This document shows positions 1 through 5,634 of a stretch of 7,957 nt of DNA, in pieces (the first letter of the stretch is position 1; each line of letters begins with the position of its first letter). The notes under the pieces were generated by a model. The model was not told the DNA's origin and ran no database searches. It saw only the letters and a list, made by a program, of their open reading frames with translations. The stretch covers positions 1-7,957 of the forward strand of contig JAGQGA010000234.1 of assembly GCA_020432595.1 (NCBI GenBank), in the 5' to 3' direction. Source of the DNA: Anaerolineales bacterium (GTDB taxonomy: Bacteria; Chloroflexota; Anaerolineae; Promineifilales; Promineifilaceae). The translations under genes and the position numbers were made by a program.

Positions 1-1
1 G

Positions 2-256
2 CCGCTCATTCGGCGGGCGGTGCTGGTGGGTGCCGTTTTTGCCTTCACCGTCAGCATGGGGGAATTTGGGGCAACGCTCTTTATCGCCCGGCCGCAAACC
101 CCCACCATGCCCGTCGCCATCTTCCGCTTCCTCAGCCAGCCGGGGGCACTCAACTACGGCCAAGCCCTCGCCATGAGCAGCCTGCTCATGCTCGTCTGTG
201 CCGTCGGCTTTGTGTTCATTGAACGGTTTAAGGTGGGGGATGAAGGGGAGTTTTAA
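2..256 (+). CDS. ABC transporter permease, ThiP/FbpB-like, C-terminal fragment
   Basis: The 84 visible codons, open at the 5' edge of the window, are the end of an inner-membrane permease of the binding-protein-dependent ABC importers for thiamine or ferric iron. The frame is open from base 2. The segment MGEFGATLFIARP, followed by TPTMPVAIFRFL and GALNYGQALA, matches the conserved tail of ThiP/FbpB/AfuB permeases. Two hydrophobic helices are visible (about AVLVGAVFAFTVS and MSSLLMLVCAVGFVFI), and the protein ends in a short charged cytoplasmic tail. A GTG at base 20 lies inside the domain and is not the real start. The EAA loop and the earlier helices lie upstream of the window. The substrate cannot be told from this fragment. 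The gene order of such operons predicts an ATP-binding subunit directly downstream; none follows, and the next frame is cut short at base 300. Confidence 0.85.
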   Translation, partial: PLIRRAVLVGAVFAFTVSMGEFGATLFIARPQTPTMPVAIFRFLSQPGALNYGQALAMSSLLMLVCAVGFVFIERFKVGDEGEF

Positions 257-300
257 TGGAAAACGATACCTATAGTGATGTCATTCCCCCACTTTTGTGA
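256..300 (+). pseudogene. Possible remnant start of a coupled downstream gene, cut by a palindromic repeat
   Basis: The permease stop overlaps an ATG in the arrangement TAATG, the usual form of translational coupling, and a purine-rich GGGGAG (245-250) lies five bases upstream. The frame reads MENDTYSDVIPPLL and then stops. From codon 9 onward (base 280) it reads through the GTCATTCCC end of the dispersed hairpin element found elsewhere in the window. The natural neighbour of a ThiP/FbpB permease is its ATPase subunit, so this may be the first codons of a lost or displaced gene. It could equally be a chance ATG, because eight codons are too few to identify anything. Confidence 0.25.
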
Positions 301-334
301 GGCCAGGCTCCGCGAATGCGGGAACCCATAACCC
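280..334 (+). repeat. Degenerate copy of the dispersed hairpin element, with internal insertion
   Basis: The copy starts GTCATTCCCC and ends with CGCGAATGCGGGAACCCATAACC (311-333), which matches the right half and 3' flank of the cleaner copy at 397-428 (GCGAACGCGGGAATCC then ATAACCC). About 21 extra bases sit between the two half-stems. It belongs to the family of small palindromes whose translation gives VIPAKAG-like peptides in many bacterial genomes. Confidence 0.6.
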
Positions 335-396
335 TCTCCACTGCAATGCCTCCCTTCCCTCAGTCTACCATCGCAACAATCCAACCCAACCAACCT

Positions 397-428
397 GTCA
401 TTCCCGCGAACGCGGGAATCCATAACCC
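397..428 (+). repeat. Dispersed hairpin element, forward copy
   Basis: The sequence GTCATTCCCGCGAACGCGGG followed by AATCCATAACCC forms a near-perfect hairpin: ATTCCCGCG pairs with CGCGGGAAT around a minimal AA loop. It shares the ATAACCC flank with the degenerate copy at 280-334, so the two may descend from a local duplication. It lies between the truncated permease operon and the GIY-YIG gene. The remaining bases of 429-485 show nothing recognisable. Confidence 0.75.
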
Positions 429-485
429 GCCCAATCTCAAGACTATCCCCTCATACAGTCCACCATCAACGCCATCAGTAGGGTT

Positions 486-770
486 CTAAAAATCAAGCGC
501 CAAGTCATCCCAATTTGGGTTGTCCTGCTCAATCAACTCAATCTTCCACTGCCGTCGCCACTTCTTCAACTGCTTCTCTCGGCTAATAGCTAACTGTACA
601 TCTTCAAATGCTTCACTATAAACCAGCTGATGGACACCATATTTTTGCGTAAACCCTTCGCTGATGCCATTTTTATGCTGCCAGACACGCCTAACCAGGT
701 CATTTGTCATGCCAATATACAAAGTACCATTCTTTTTGCTCGCCATGATATAGACAAAGTAACGCTTCAT
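486..770 (-). CDS. Small GIY-YIG nuclease-domain protein
   Basis: This 94-residue single-domain protein belongs to the GIY-YIG superfamily (YhbQ/UPF0213-like), whose members cut DNA using a metal ion. Visible motifs in order are FVYI (residues 5-8) as the GIY strand, LYIG (17-20) as the YIG strand, RRVWQHKNG (27-35) with the conserved Arg and His, and SREKQLKKW (63-71) with Glu65 as the predicted metal ligand. A polar tail containing Asn84 and Asn86 follows. The length is normal for the family and all expected catalytic positions are filled, so it looks intact. The ATG at 768-770 is the natural start because MKRYFVYIM is the typical family N-terminus, although no strong ribosome site precedes it. 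The gene is antiparallel to its neighbours and is bracketed by palindromic repeats on both sides. Its lower GC and AAAA-rich codons differ from the adjacent genes, which fits an acquired gene. Its cellular role is unknown; a link to repeat mobility is only inference. Confidence 0.88.
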   Translation of the reverse strand: MKRYFVYIMASKKNGTLYIGMTNDLVRRVWQHKNGISEGFTQKYGVHQLVYSEAFEDVQLAISREKQLKKWRRQWKIELIEQDNPNWDDLALDF

Positions 771-820
771 CGCAGTTTTTTAATTTTGCTCCAAAAAGGT
801 ATTTAAAACGCAATGATACT

Positions 821-1146
821 GGATTCCTGCTTTCGCGGGAATGACACATGAGTATGGCTTACAAACTGTCATACCCGCGCACGCGGGTATCCATTTTGTC
901 ATCAGCTCCAGCGGCCGCCCCACTACCACGTCATACCCGCGCACGCGGGTATCCATTTGCCTCGTCAAACCAGTGCTGCCTCACGAAGCAACCGCCTGGT
1001 TGGATTCCCGCTTTCGCGGAAATGACACATGAGTATGGCTTACAAACTGTCATACCCGCGCACGCGGGTATCCATTTGCCTCGTCAAACCAGTGCTGCCT
1101 CACGAAACAACCGCCTAGTTGGATTCACGCTTTCGCGGGAATGACA
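821..1146. repeat. Cluster of dispersed hairpin elements in both orientations
   Basis: Six copies lie in about 325 bases. Forward copies (GTCATACCCGCG-type) are at 868-894, 930-956 and 1049-1075; each contains the perfect 9-bp hairpin ATACCCGCGCACGCGGGTAT with a CA loop. Inverted copies (GGATTCCCGCTTTCGCGG-type, ending AATGAC) are at 821-845, 1002-1026 and 1121-1145. The stretch 821-896 repeats at 1002-1077 with two visible differences, including the linker ACATGAGTATGGCTTACAAACT. Open frames across this region merely translate the repeats (IPACAGMT, DSRFRGND) and are not genes. Bases 897-929 are unique sequence between two copies. Confidence 0.9.
930..1146 (+). repeat. Tandem duplication with 119-bp period
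   Basis: Bases 930-1027 and 1049-1146 align without gaps over 98 positions with four differences. Each copy runs from a forward hairpin through the linker CCTCGTCAAACCAGTGCTGC to an inverted hairpin. The first unit carries a further 21 bases before the second begins. The high similarity suggests a recent duplication, by unequal recombination or replication slippage between hairpins. Confidence 0.85.
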
Positions 1147-1159
1147 TTGGGCTGATTGT

Positions 1160-1187
1160 GGCCGTTAGCGTTCAGTTAACGGCCGTT
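1160..1187. promoter_or_regulatory. Inverted repeat upstream of the adaptor gene
   Basis: GGCCGTTA (1160-1167) and TAACGGCC (1177-1184) form a perfect 8-bp inverted repeat with a 9-base spacer, about 62 bases upstream of the next start codon. The right arm overlaps the AACGGCCGTT palindrome at 1178-1187, the only copy found outside a coding region. The position would suit an operator or a 5'-leader hairpin. No convincing -35/-10 pair could be assigned between 1148 and 1248, so regulation is speculative. Confidence 0.3.
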
Positions 1188-1248
1188 CTGCTACCCTCCC
1201 CAGGAAATAATTGCCACCCGTTATACGTCAACCAGGTAGGTGAACACA

Positions 1249-2292
1249 ATGTCCGAAACAAACCTGCGCCAAATGCGCGAAACGTTAAACCAAAAATTGA
1301 ATAGCGAAGACCTCCACAACCTTTGCTTTGATCTGGGCATTGATTTTGAAAACTTGGCGGGCGAAGGAAAGGCTGGCAAAGTGCGCGAACTGGTCTATTA
1401 CCTCAACCGGCGCAGCCAGCTAGGGCGGCTTCTTGAGTATCTCATGCAAACACGCCCCGATTGGGCCATTCGCTCCGCGCCATTCCCACTACCCAGCACC
1501 CCCACACCCCCAGCAAGTGCCGGGGGCGTGCTGGCGCAAGAACAACTGCGGCGGGTGCTGCGGCGAGGGCAGCTTACCCTCTTTGTGGGAGCAGACCTGC
1601 CATGCACCCTCACTGGGCAGCCCGACCGCCAAACGCTGGCCGACGGGCTGGCGCGATATGCGGGCATTCCCAGCGGCGGCACGCTGCCCGAAGTTGCCAC
1701 GCTGGTGATGGAAAACGGCCGTCGTTACGAGTTCACCATGTATCTACGCGAAGCAATTGCCGCTGCTGGGCAGCAGCCGCAGCCAATTCACCGCGCCCTC
1801 GTGGGGCTGGTGCAGGAGCATCGGCTAGAAATGGTGTTCACCACCGCCACCGATGGCCTGCTCGAATCCGCCTTTTTGGATGAAGAGGTCATCATCAACA
1901 AGGTGATCAACGACAACGACCTAGGGGTACTGCTCCCCGATATGCCAACGTTGGTAAAGCTGTATGGCGACTGGCAGCAGCCCGCCAGCTTGGTTGTCAC
2001 CAGCATTGACGAAAACCAGTTTGTGGCCGGCAATTTGCCCGGCAAACGTGACCTGCTTGACGAGCTACACCGCGCTTTACGGCGCAATGCGGTGCTGTTC
2101 GTGGGGGTAGATTTGGCACAAACGGCCGTTACCGCCCTCTTCGACAACACCATCGGCAGCAAATTCCAGCAGCCCGCCTTCGCCCTCTGCGCCCACCTCA
2201 CCCCCACCGCCGCCGCTTCCTGGCACAGCAACCGGGGGCTGACAGTGCTGGATGAGGAGGTGGTGCCGTTTTTGCAGGGGCTTTTGGGATAG
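1249..2292 (+). CDS. Effector-associated (death-like) domain plus SIR2-like domain protein
   Basis: This is a 347-residue soluble protein. Residues 4-72 form a small helical adaptor with the hallmark string SEDLHNLCFDLGIDFENLAGEG, then K-AGKVRELVYYLNRR; this pattern is typical of the effector-associated domains found in Chloroflexota conflict proteins, which pair with identical domains in partner proteins (exact subtype not certain). A Pro-rich linker (73-93) leads to a SIR2-like Rossmann domain (94-347) with LTLFVGAD (109-116), VFTTATDGLL (196-205), LVKLYGD (235-241) and AVLFVGVDL near the end. The catalytic Asn of the usual TTNYD motif is Ala200 and the His of KLHG is Tyr239, so NAD hydrolysis is doubtful. 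The start is set at ATG 1249, with GGTAGGTG (1235-1242) as a ribosome site; a GTG three codons upstream is less likely. The gene lies 73 bases before a co-directional gene carrying a related SIR2-like domain. Its likely job is adaptor or sensor, by inference. Confidence 0.85.
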   Translation: MSETNLRQMRETLNQKLNSEDLHNLCFDLGIDFENLAGEGKAGKVRELVYYLNRRSQLGRLLEYLMQTRPDWAIRSAPFPLPSTPTPPASAGGVLAQEQLRRVLRRGQLTLFVGADLPCTLTGQPDRQTLADGLARYAGIPSGGTLPEVATLVMENGRRYEFTMYLREAIAAAGQQPQPIHRALVGLVQEHRLEMVFTTATDGLLESAFLDEEVIINKVINDNDLGVLLPDMPTLVKLYGDWQQPASLVVTSIDENQFVAGNLPGKRDLLDELHRALRRNAVLFVGVDLAQTAVTALFDNTIGSKFQQPAFALCAHLTPTAAASWHSNRGLTVLDEEVVPFLQGLLG

Positions 2293-2350
2293 AGATTGGG
2301 GATTGGAGATTGGGGTGAATGTTCACCAATCTCCAATCTCTAATCTCCAA
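2293..2350. repeat. GATTGG-rich inverted repeat between the two SIR2-like genes
   Basis: The left arm consists of short direct repeats of GATTGGG/GATTGGA. The arm ATTGGAGATTGGGGTGAA (2302-2319) pairs with TTCACCAATCTCCAAT (2322-2337) apart from a two-base bulge, and a further partial arm (CTAATCTCCAAT) follows. It starts immediately after the stop codon. It lacks a following T-run, so it is not a classic intrinsic terminator; it may attenuate readthrough or stabilise the upstream mRNA. The start of the next gene, 16 bases further on, has no clear Shine-Dalgarno sequence. Confidence 0.7.
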
Positions 2351-2365
2351 TAACGCTTTAATACC

Positions 2366-5300
2366 ATGACACATCTAATCGACCGCCTCACCAACCTCAT
2401 CATCCGCGACGATGCCGTCTTTTTTGTCGGCGGCTGGCCGCTGGAGCAGCAGTTGGCGGCGGCGTTGGCGGCGGATATTGGTTATGGGCAGCCTGACGGC
2501 AGCTTAACGGCCGTTTCCCGCCACTACGAACTGCGCCACAACCGCACCGAACTCATCCGCAGCCTAAAAACCAGCCTGGCCGCGCTGGAACGCACCCCCC
2601 AGCCGCTGCTTGTGCCGCTGGTCAACACCCTCGCCCCCCACAGTAAGCTCGTCAGCACCCGCATTGACCGCACCCTCGATTTGGCACTGGCGCAAGCCGC
2701 CAAGCCATTCCGCCCCATCCGCGACGACGACGACGTGCCGTTTTTCTCCGAAGAACTGATCATGCTCGTCAAACTGTTTGGCGACACCGAGCAAGCCGAC
2801 CATTTGCGGCTGACGCAGCGCGACCGCGAAAGCTTTTTGGGGCAGCTTTCCGCCGTGCGCGATGTGGTTCGCGCCTTTTTTGCCACCAAAACGCTCATTT
2901 TTGTCGGCTACGACGTGACCGACCCCGGCTTTGAGCAGCTTTTTTTGCGGATTAGCGACAGCGACCAGCACCGCTTCCGCCGCACCGCCTACGTCTTAGG
3001 CGCGGGCAACGTTTCGCCCGAACTGACCACCTATTGGCAGCAGCAGGGGGTGGAACTGGTAGCAGAACCGCTGGAGCCGTTTTTGCAGGCGTTGGCAACG
3101 GCCGTTTCCGCCCAACTCGCCCGCAGCGAACCCATCCCGCTTTACAACCCACTGGCCCCGCTGGCGCAGCCGCCAAAACCTGACCAACCGTACAAAGCAC
3201 TCGACAGCTTTGGCTGGCAGGACGCAGCGATTTTTAACGGCCGTTCCGACCACGCCCAGCGGCTTGGCCGACGCATCTTGGCCCATCCGCTCACCGTCCT
3301 GTATGGCGAATCGGGCAGCGGCAAGACCAGCCTGCTGCAAGCCGGGGTGCTGCCCTGGCTGGCACAGCGCCACACCCTGCTCACCGTCGCCCAGCCCGCG
3401 CCACGACAGCCGTTGGCCGACACGCTCCGCGCCGCCCTGGTTGCCACCGCCGCCGCCACCGACCTCTCCCCCGCCCACGACGACGATTTGCCGACGCTGC
3501 TGGATCGCTGGGCGCGGGAATGCAACGCGCCCATTGTGGTAGCCATTGACCAGTTTGAGCAGCTTTTGCAAAACAGCAATGAGGCGGAGCGGGAAACGGC
3601 CGTTTCCCTCCTCCACCAGCTACACACCAACTCCGACCTCAACCTCAAGCTCGTTTTAAGCCTGCGCGAGGATTATTTGGGGCGGCTAGAAAGCCTCGGC
3701 AGCCGCTTCCCCAACCTGCTCGATGTCACCTTCCGGCTGGAGCGGCTGGGCAGCGATGCCGCCCGCGATGCCATCATCCAGCCCGCCGCCGCCTTTGGCG
3801 TGGCCTGGGAACCCCGTTTGGTCACGGATTTGCTGCGCGATTTGGGCGATGCAAACGGCATCAACCCGCCCCAGCTTCAGGTCGTGTGTGCCGAACTGTA
3901 TGAACAGGCGCAAAAGCAGGCGGCAGCAGCAGGGCAGCCATTGGCGCAAATCAGCTACGACGATTTTGCCGCGCTGGGCGGCACGGTCAATATTTTGGGT
4001 GGCTACATTGACAAAAGCGTGAACGGGCTGGCGAAAGCGGAACGGCCGTTAGCGCGGCTCTTGCTGGGGGCGTTGGTCAGCAGCAGCGGCGTGAAGCAGC
4101 GGCTGCCGCTGGCCGAACTGCTGCGGGTAACGGGGGTGGATGAAGAAACGGCCGTTTCCATCCTGCAGCGGCTAGTGCAAAAGCAGTTGGTGCGCCGCTA
4201 TCGGCAGGGCAAGCTGGTGGCGTATGAGCTGACCCACGACTATTTGGTGCTGCGGATTTTGGCCTGGCTGGGCGACAGCTTTTGGAAGCAGCAGCAGGTG
4301 CGCGAAATTTTGCGCCAGGGGGTAGACGAATGGCAACGGCGACAGCGGCTGCTGGCTCCCGGCGATGTGGAATTGGCAGCGGCGCAAACGGCCATCCACA
4401 CCACGTTCACCCAGGACGAACTGACGCTGCTCTTTGCCAGCGCGGTGGGGTATGGGGAGGAAGCTGATGTTTGGGCTGCCCACCTCACCCCCGCCCAACA
4501 AGCGGCCACACTGACGCAGCTTCTCGACCACGCCGACGTCGGGGTGCGTTCGGCGGCAGCGGCGGCGATTGCCCCGCACGTTAATGAGGCGATTGGGGCG
4601 AAACTGGTGCAGTTGGTGCTGCATGATGCGGCGGCGGGAGAAACGGCCGTTTCGACTTTAGCCGCCATGAATTGCCCCACCGCCGTGGCCGAACTGGTGG
4701 CGGCGGCGGAAGGGGGGAACGGGCAGGCGGTGGCGGCATTGGCGGAGGTGCGGGATAAACGGCCGTTACCCCTTCCCACCGCCCTGCGTCGCCCCATTTT
4801 GCGGTTGGTAGGCTGGCGACGGTGGCAGCGGCACAAGCAGGAGATTTTTAACGCCACCGTGCGCGGGGCGATCAGCGGCTTCCTCGGCTTTGGGCTGGGG
4901 TTAGGGCTGGTGCTGACCTTTGGCCTTGCCACAATCCGCCCCAGCAACCTGGCAGCAACCATTCAGCTTCTGGGTGCGGCGCTCTTTTTTGGCGGCATCT
5001 TTGGGTTATTGGCTCCCACGCTGGGAGCGTTTGTCCACACGCTGCTGCTGCGGCTGCTGGATGGCCGCCGCTGGTTGATTGCCGGGATGGTGGCAGTGGT
5101 AACGGCCGTTTGTCAATCTGCCACCTTCCTCTTCTTCAGCAACAGCCTAGGAAGTCCAGACCGACTCAACTTGCTGTTGGCTGGCTGTTTGATTGGTGGC
5201 CTGACCGGTTTTGCCGCTTCTGCCCCACTGCGCTGGCCGTCGCCTGGGCAACTGCTGCTCACTATGCTGCTTTGCCTGCTGGCATTCTGGAGCGTTCGTA

Positions 5301-5413
5301 CGGCCGGCTGGGCATTCTTTGTCGGTCTGGGTTGGCTGCTGCTGTTAGGTGGCATGACCGGGTTGGGCTTTTTTGCCGCCTTCAACCCGCTACCCAAATG
5401 GCAACCAAAATAA
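2366..5413 (+). CDS. SIR2-like / nSTAND1 ATPase / HEAT-like / multi-TM membrane protein
   Basis: This 1015-residue protein looks like a bacterial NLR-type switch. Residues about 10-245 form a degenerate SIR2-like domain with FFVGG (19-23), LVSTRID (95-101), LVKLFGD (134-140) and TLIFVGYDVTDP (176-187); Arg99 and Phe138 replace the usual catalytic Asn and His. Residues about 275-690 form an nSTAND1-type P-loop ATPase: entry motif YKALDSFGWQDAAIFNGR, Walker A GESGSGKTS (314-322, Lys320), Walker B VVAIDQFEQLL (391-401, Asp395), SLREDYLGRL (432-441), a PPQLQVVC helix near 500 and ELTHDYL (621-627) in the winged-helix part. An Ala-rich HEAT-like stretch spans about 711-800. About six hydrophobic helices (near 835-857, 864-890, 902-922, 934-954, 962-982 and 985-1007) end the protein, so it should sit in the membrane with its ATPase in the cytoplasm. 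Its SIR2-like domain parallels that of the upstream gene as far as the PFLQ-LL end, suggesting duplication and partnership. What the membrane part does is unknown; a pore or anchor is plausible. Confidence 0.88.
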   Translation: MTHLIDRLTNLIIRDDAVFFVGGWPLEQQLAAALAADIGYGQPDGSLTAVSRHYELRHNRTELIRSLKTSLAALERTPQPLLVPLVNTLAPHSKLVSTRIDRTLDLALAQAAKPFRPIRDDDDVPFFSEELIMLVKLFGDTEQADHLRLTQRDRESFLGQLSAVRDVVRAFFATKTLIFVGYDVTDPGFEQLFLRISDSDQHRFRRTAYVLGAGNVSPELTTYWQQQGVELVAEPLEPFLQALATAVSAQLARSEPIPLYNPLAPLAQPPKPDQPYKALDSFGWQDAAIFNGRSDHAQRLGRRILAHPLTVLYGESGSGKTSLLQAGVLPWLAQRHTLLTVAQPAPRQPLADTLRAALVATAAATDLSPAHDDDLPTLLDRWARECNAPIVVAIDQFEQLLQNSNEAERETAVSLLHQLHTNSDLNLKLVLSLREDYLGRLESLGSRFPNLLDVTFRLERLGSDAARDAIIQPAAAFGVAWEPRLVTDLLRDLGDANGINPPQLQVVCAELYEQAQKQAAAAGQPLAQISYDDFAALGGTVNILGGYIDKSVNGLAKAERPLARLLLGALVSSSGVKQRLPLAELLRVTGVDEETAVSILQRLVQKQLVRRYRQGKLVAYELTHDYLVLRILAWLGDSFWKQQQVREILRQGVDEWQRRQRLLAPGDVELAAAQTAIHTTFTQDELTLLFASAVGYGEEADVWAAHLTPAQQAATLTQLLDHADVGVRSAAAAAIAPHVNEAIGAKLVQLVLHDAAAGETAVSTLAAMNCPTAVAELVAAAEGGNGQAVAALAEVRDKRPLPLPTALRRPILRLVGWRRWQRHKQEIFNATVRGAISGFLGFGLGLGLVLTFGLATIRPSNLAATIQLLGAALFFGGIFGLLAPTLGAFVHTLLLRLLDGRRWLIAGMVAVVTAVCQSATFLFFSNSLGSPDRLNLLLAGCLIGGLTGFAASAPLRWPSPGQLLLTMLLCLLAFWSVRTAGWAFFVGLGWLLLLGGMTGLGFFAAFNPLPKWQPK

Positions 5414-5420
5414 GTTTGGC

Positions 5421-5612
5421 ATGGTCTACGCCACAGCCTGCGTAGGGGCGGGACGGCGCGGATAGGCGCGAGGTGAACTGGTAACATCATCCACCGCGCC
5501 GTCTCGCCCTTGTGCCACCCGCCTAGACCATAGATGGGTGGGGAGAGGGCGAGACGACCGGGAGACAAGGCCAACGGATGGCACGCACCAATCCCGGTCA
5601 TCCCGCCCCTAC
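5421..5612. repeat. Structured intergenic element with nested and alternative inverted repeats
   Basis: GTAGGGGCGGGA (5442-5453) pairs perfectly with TCCCGCCCCTAC (5601-5612) and bounds a block of about 171 bases, like terminal inverted repeats. Inside it, GACGGCGCGG (5452-5461) pairs with CCGCGCCGTC (5494-5503). CGTCTCGCCCT (5500-5510) pairs with AGGGCGAGACG (5546-5556), which excludes the previous stem. GACCGGGA (5556-5563) pairs with TCCCGGTC (5592-5599), and CCACCC (5515-5520) with GGGTGG (5535-5540). Just outside, ATGGTCTA (5421-5428) pairs with TAGACCAT (5524-5531). It fills the gap between the STAND gene and the FecR gene and ends 22 bases before the latter's start. It may be a MITE-like element, a structured leader, or both. 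Confidence 0.75.
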
Positions 5613-5621
5613 CTTTGTATT

Positions 5622-5627
5622 GGAGGT
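5622..5627 (+). promoter_or_regulatory. Ribosome binding site of the FecR-domain gene
   Basis: GGAGGT lies seven bases before ATG 5635. It fixes the start upstream of the hairpin element embedded in the signal peptide and argues against a later start at ATG 5719. Confidence 0.8.
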
Positions 5628-5634
5628 ATTAGAG

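Noticed and set aside
868..1075. Regularly repeated palindromes resembling a short CRISPR array
   Set aside because: The three forward repeats are 62 and 119 bases apart, the intervening sequence is itself repeated, and opposite-strand copies lie between them. No cas genes are present, so these are dispersed hairpins.
1240..1242. GTG as start of the EAD-SIR2-like gene
   Set aside because: The ATG at 1249 has a well-spaced GGTAGGTG upstream, and the GTG lies within that site.
780..1304. Open frames of 61-98 codons on both strands
   Set aside because: They translate the hairpin repeats (VIPAKAGI, DSRFRGND, PRTRVS), lack ribosome sites and overlap each other.
2996..3616. 206-codon minus-strand frame over the P-loop region
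   Set aside because: It is Gly-rich antisense of the ATPase domain, and the plus-strand Walker A and B motifs are unmistakable.
4240..4962. 240-codon minus-strand frame
   Set aside because: It is a shadow of the STAND gene, with low-complexity Ala/Ser/Arg content and no motif.
5414..5470. Intrinsic terminator after the STAND gene
   Set aside because: A 6-bp hairpin (CTACGC 5426-5431 with GCGTAG 5440-5445) exists, but it is followed by a G-rich stretch and no T-run.
5110..5601. Frames on both strands across the end of the STAND gene and the intergenic block
   Set aside because: They overlap the membrane-helix coding sequence or the inverted-repeat block and show no family motif.
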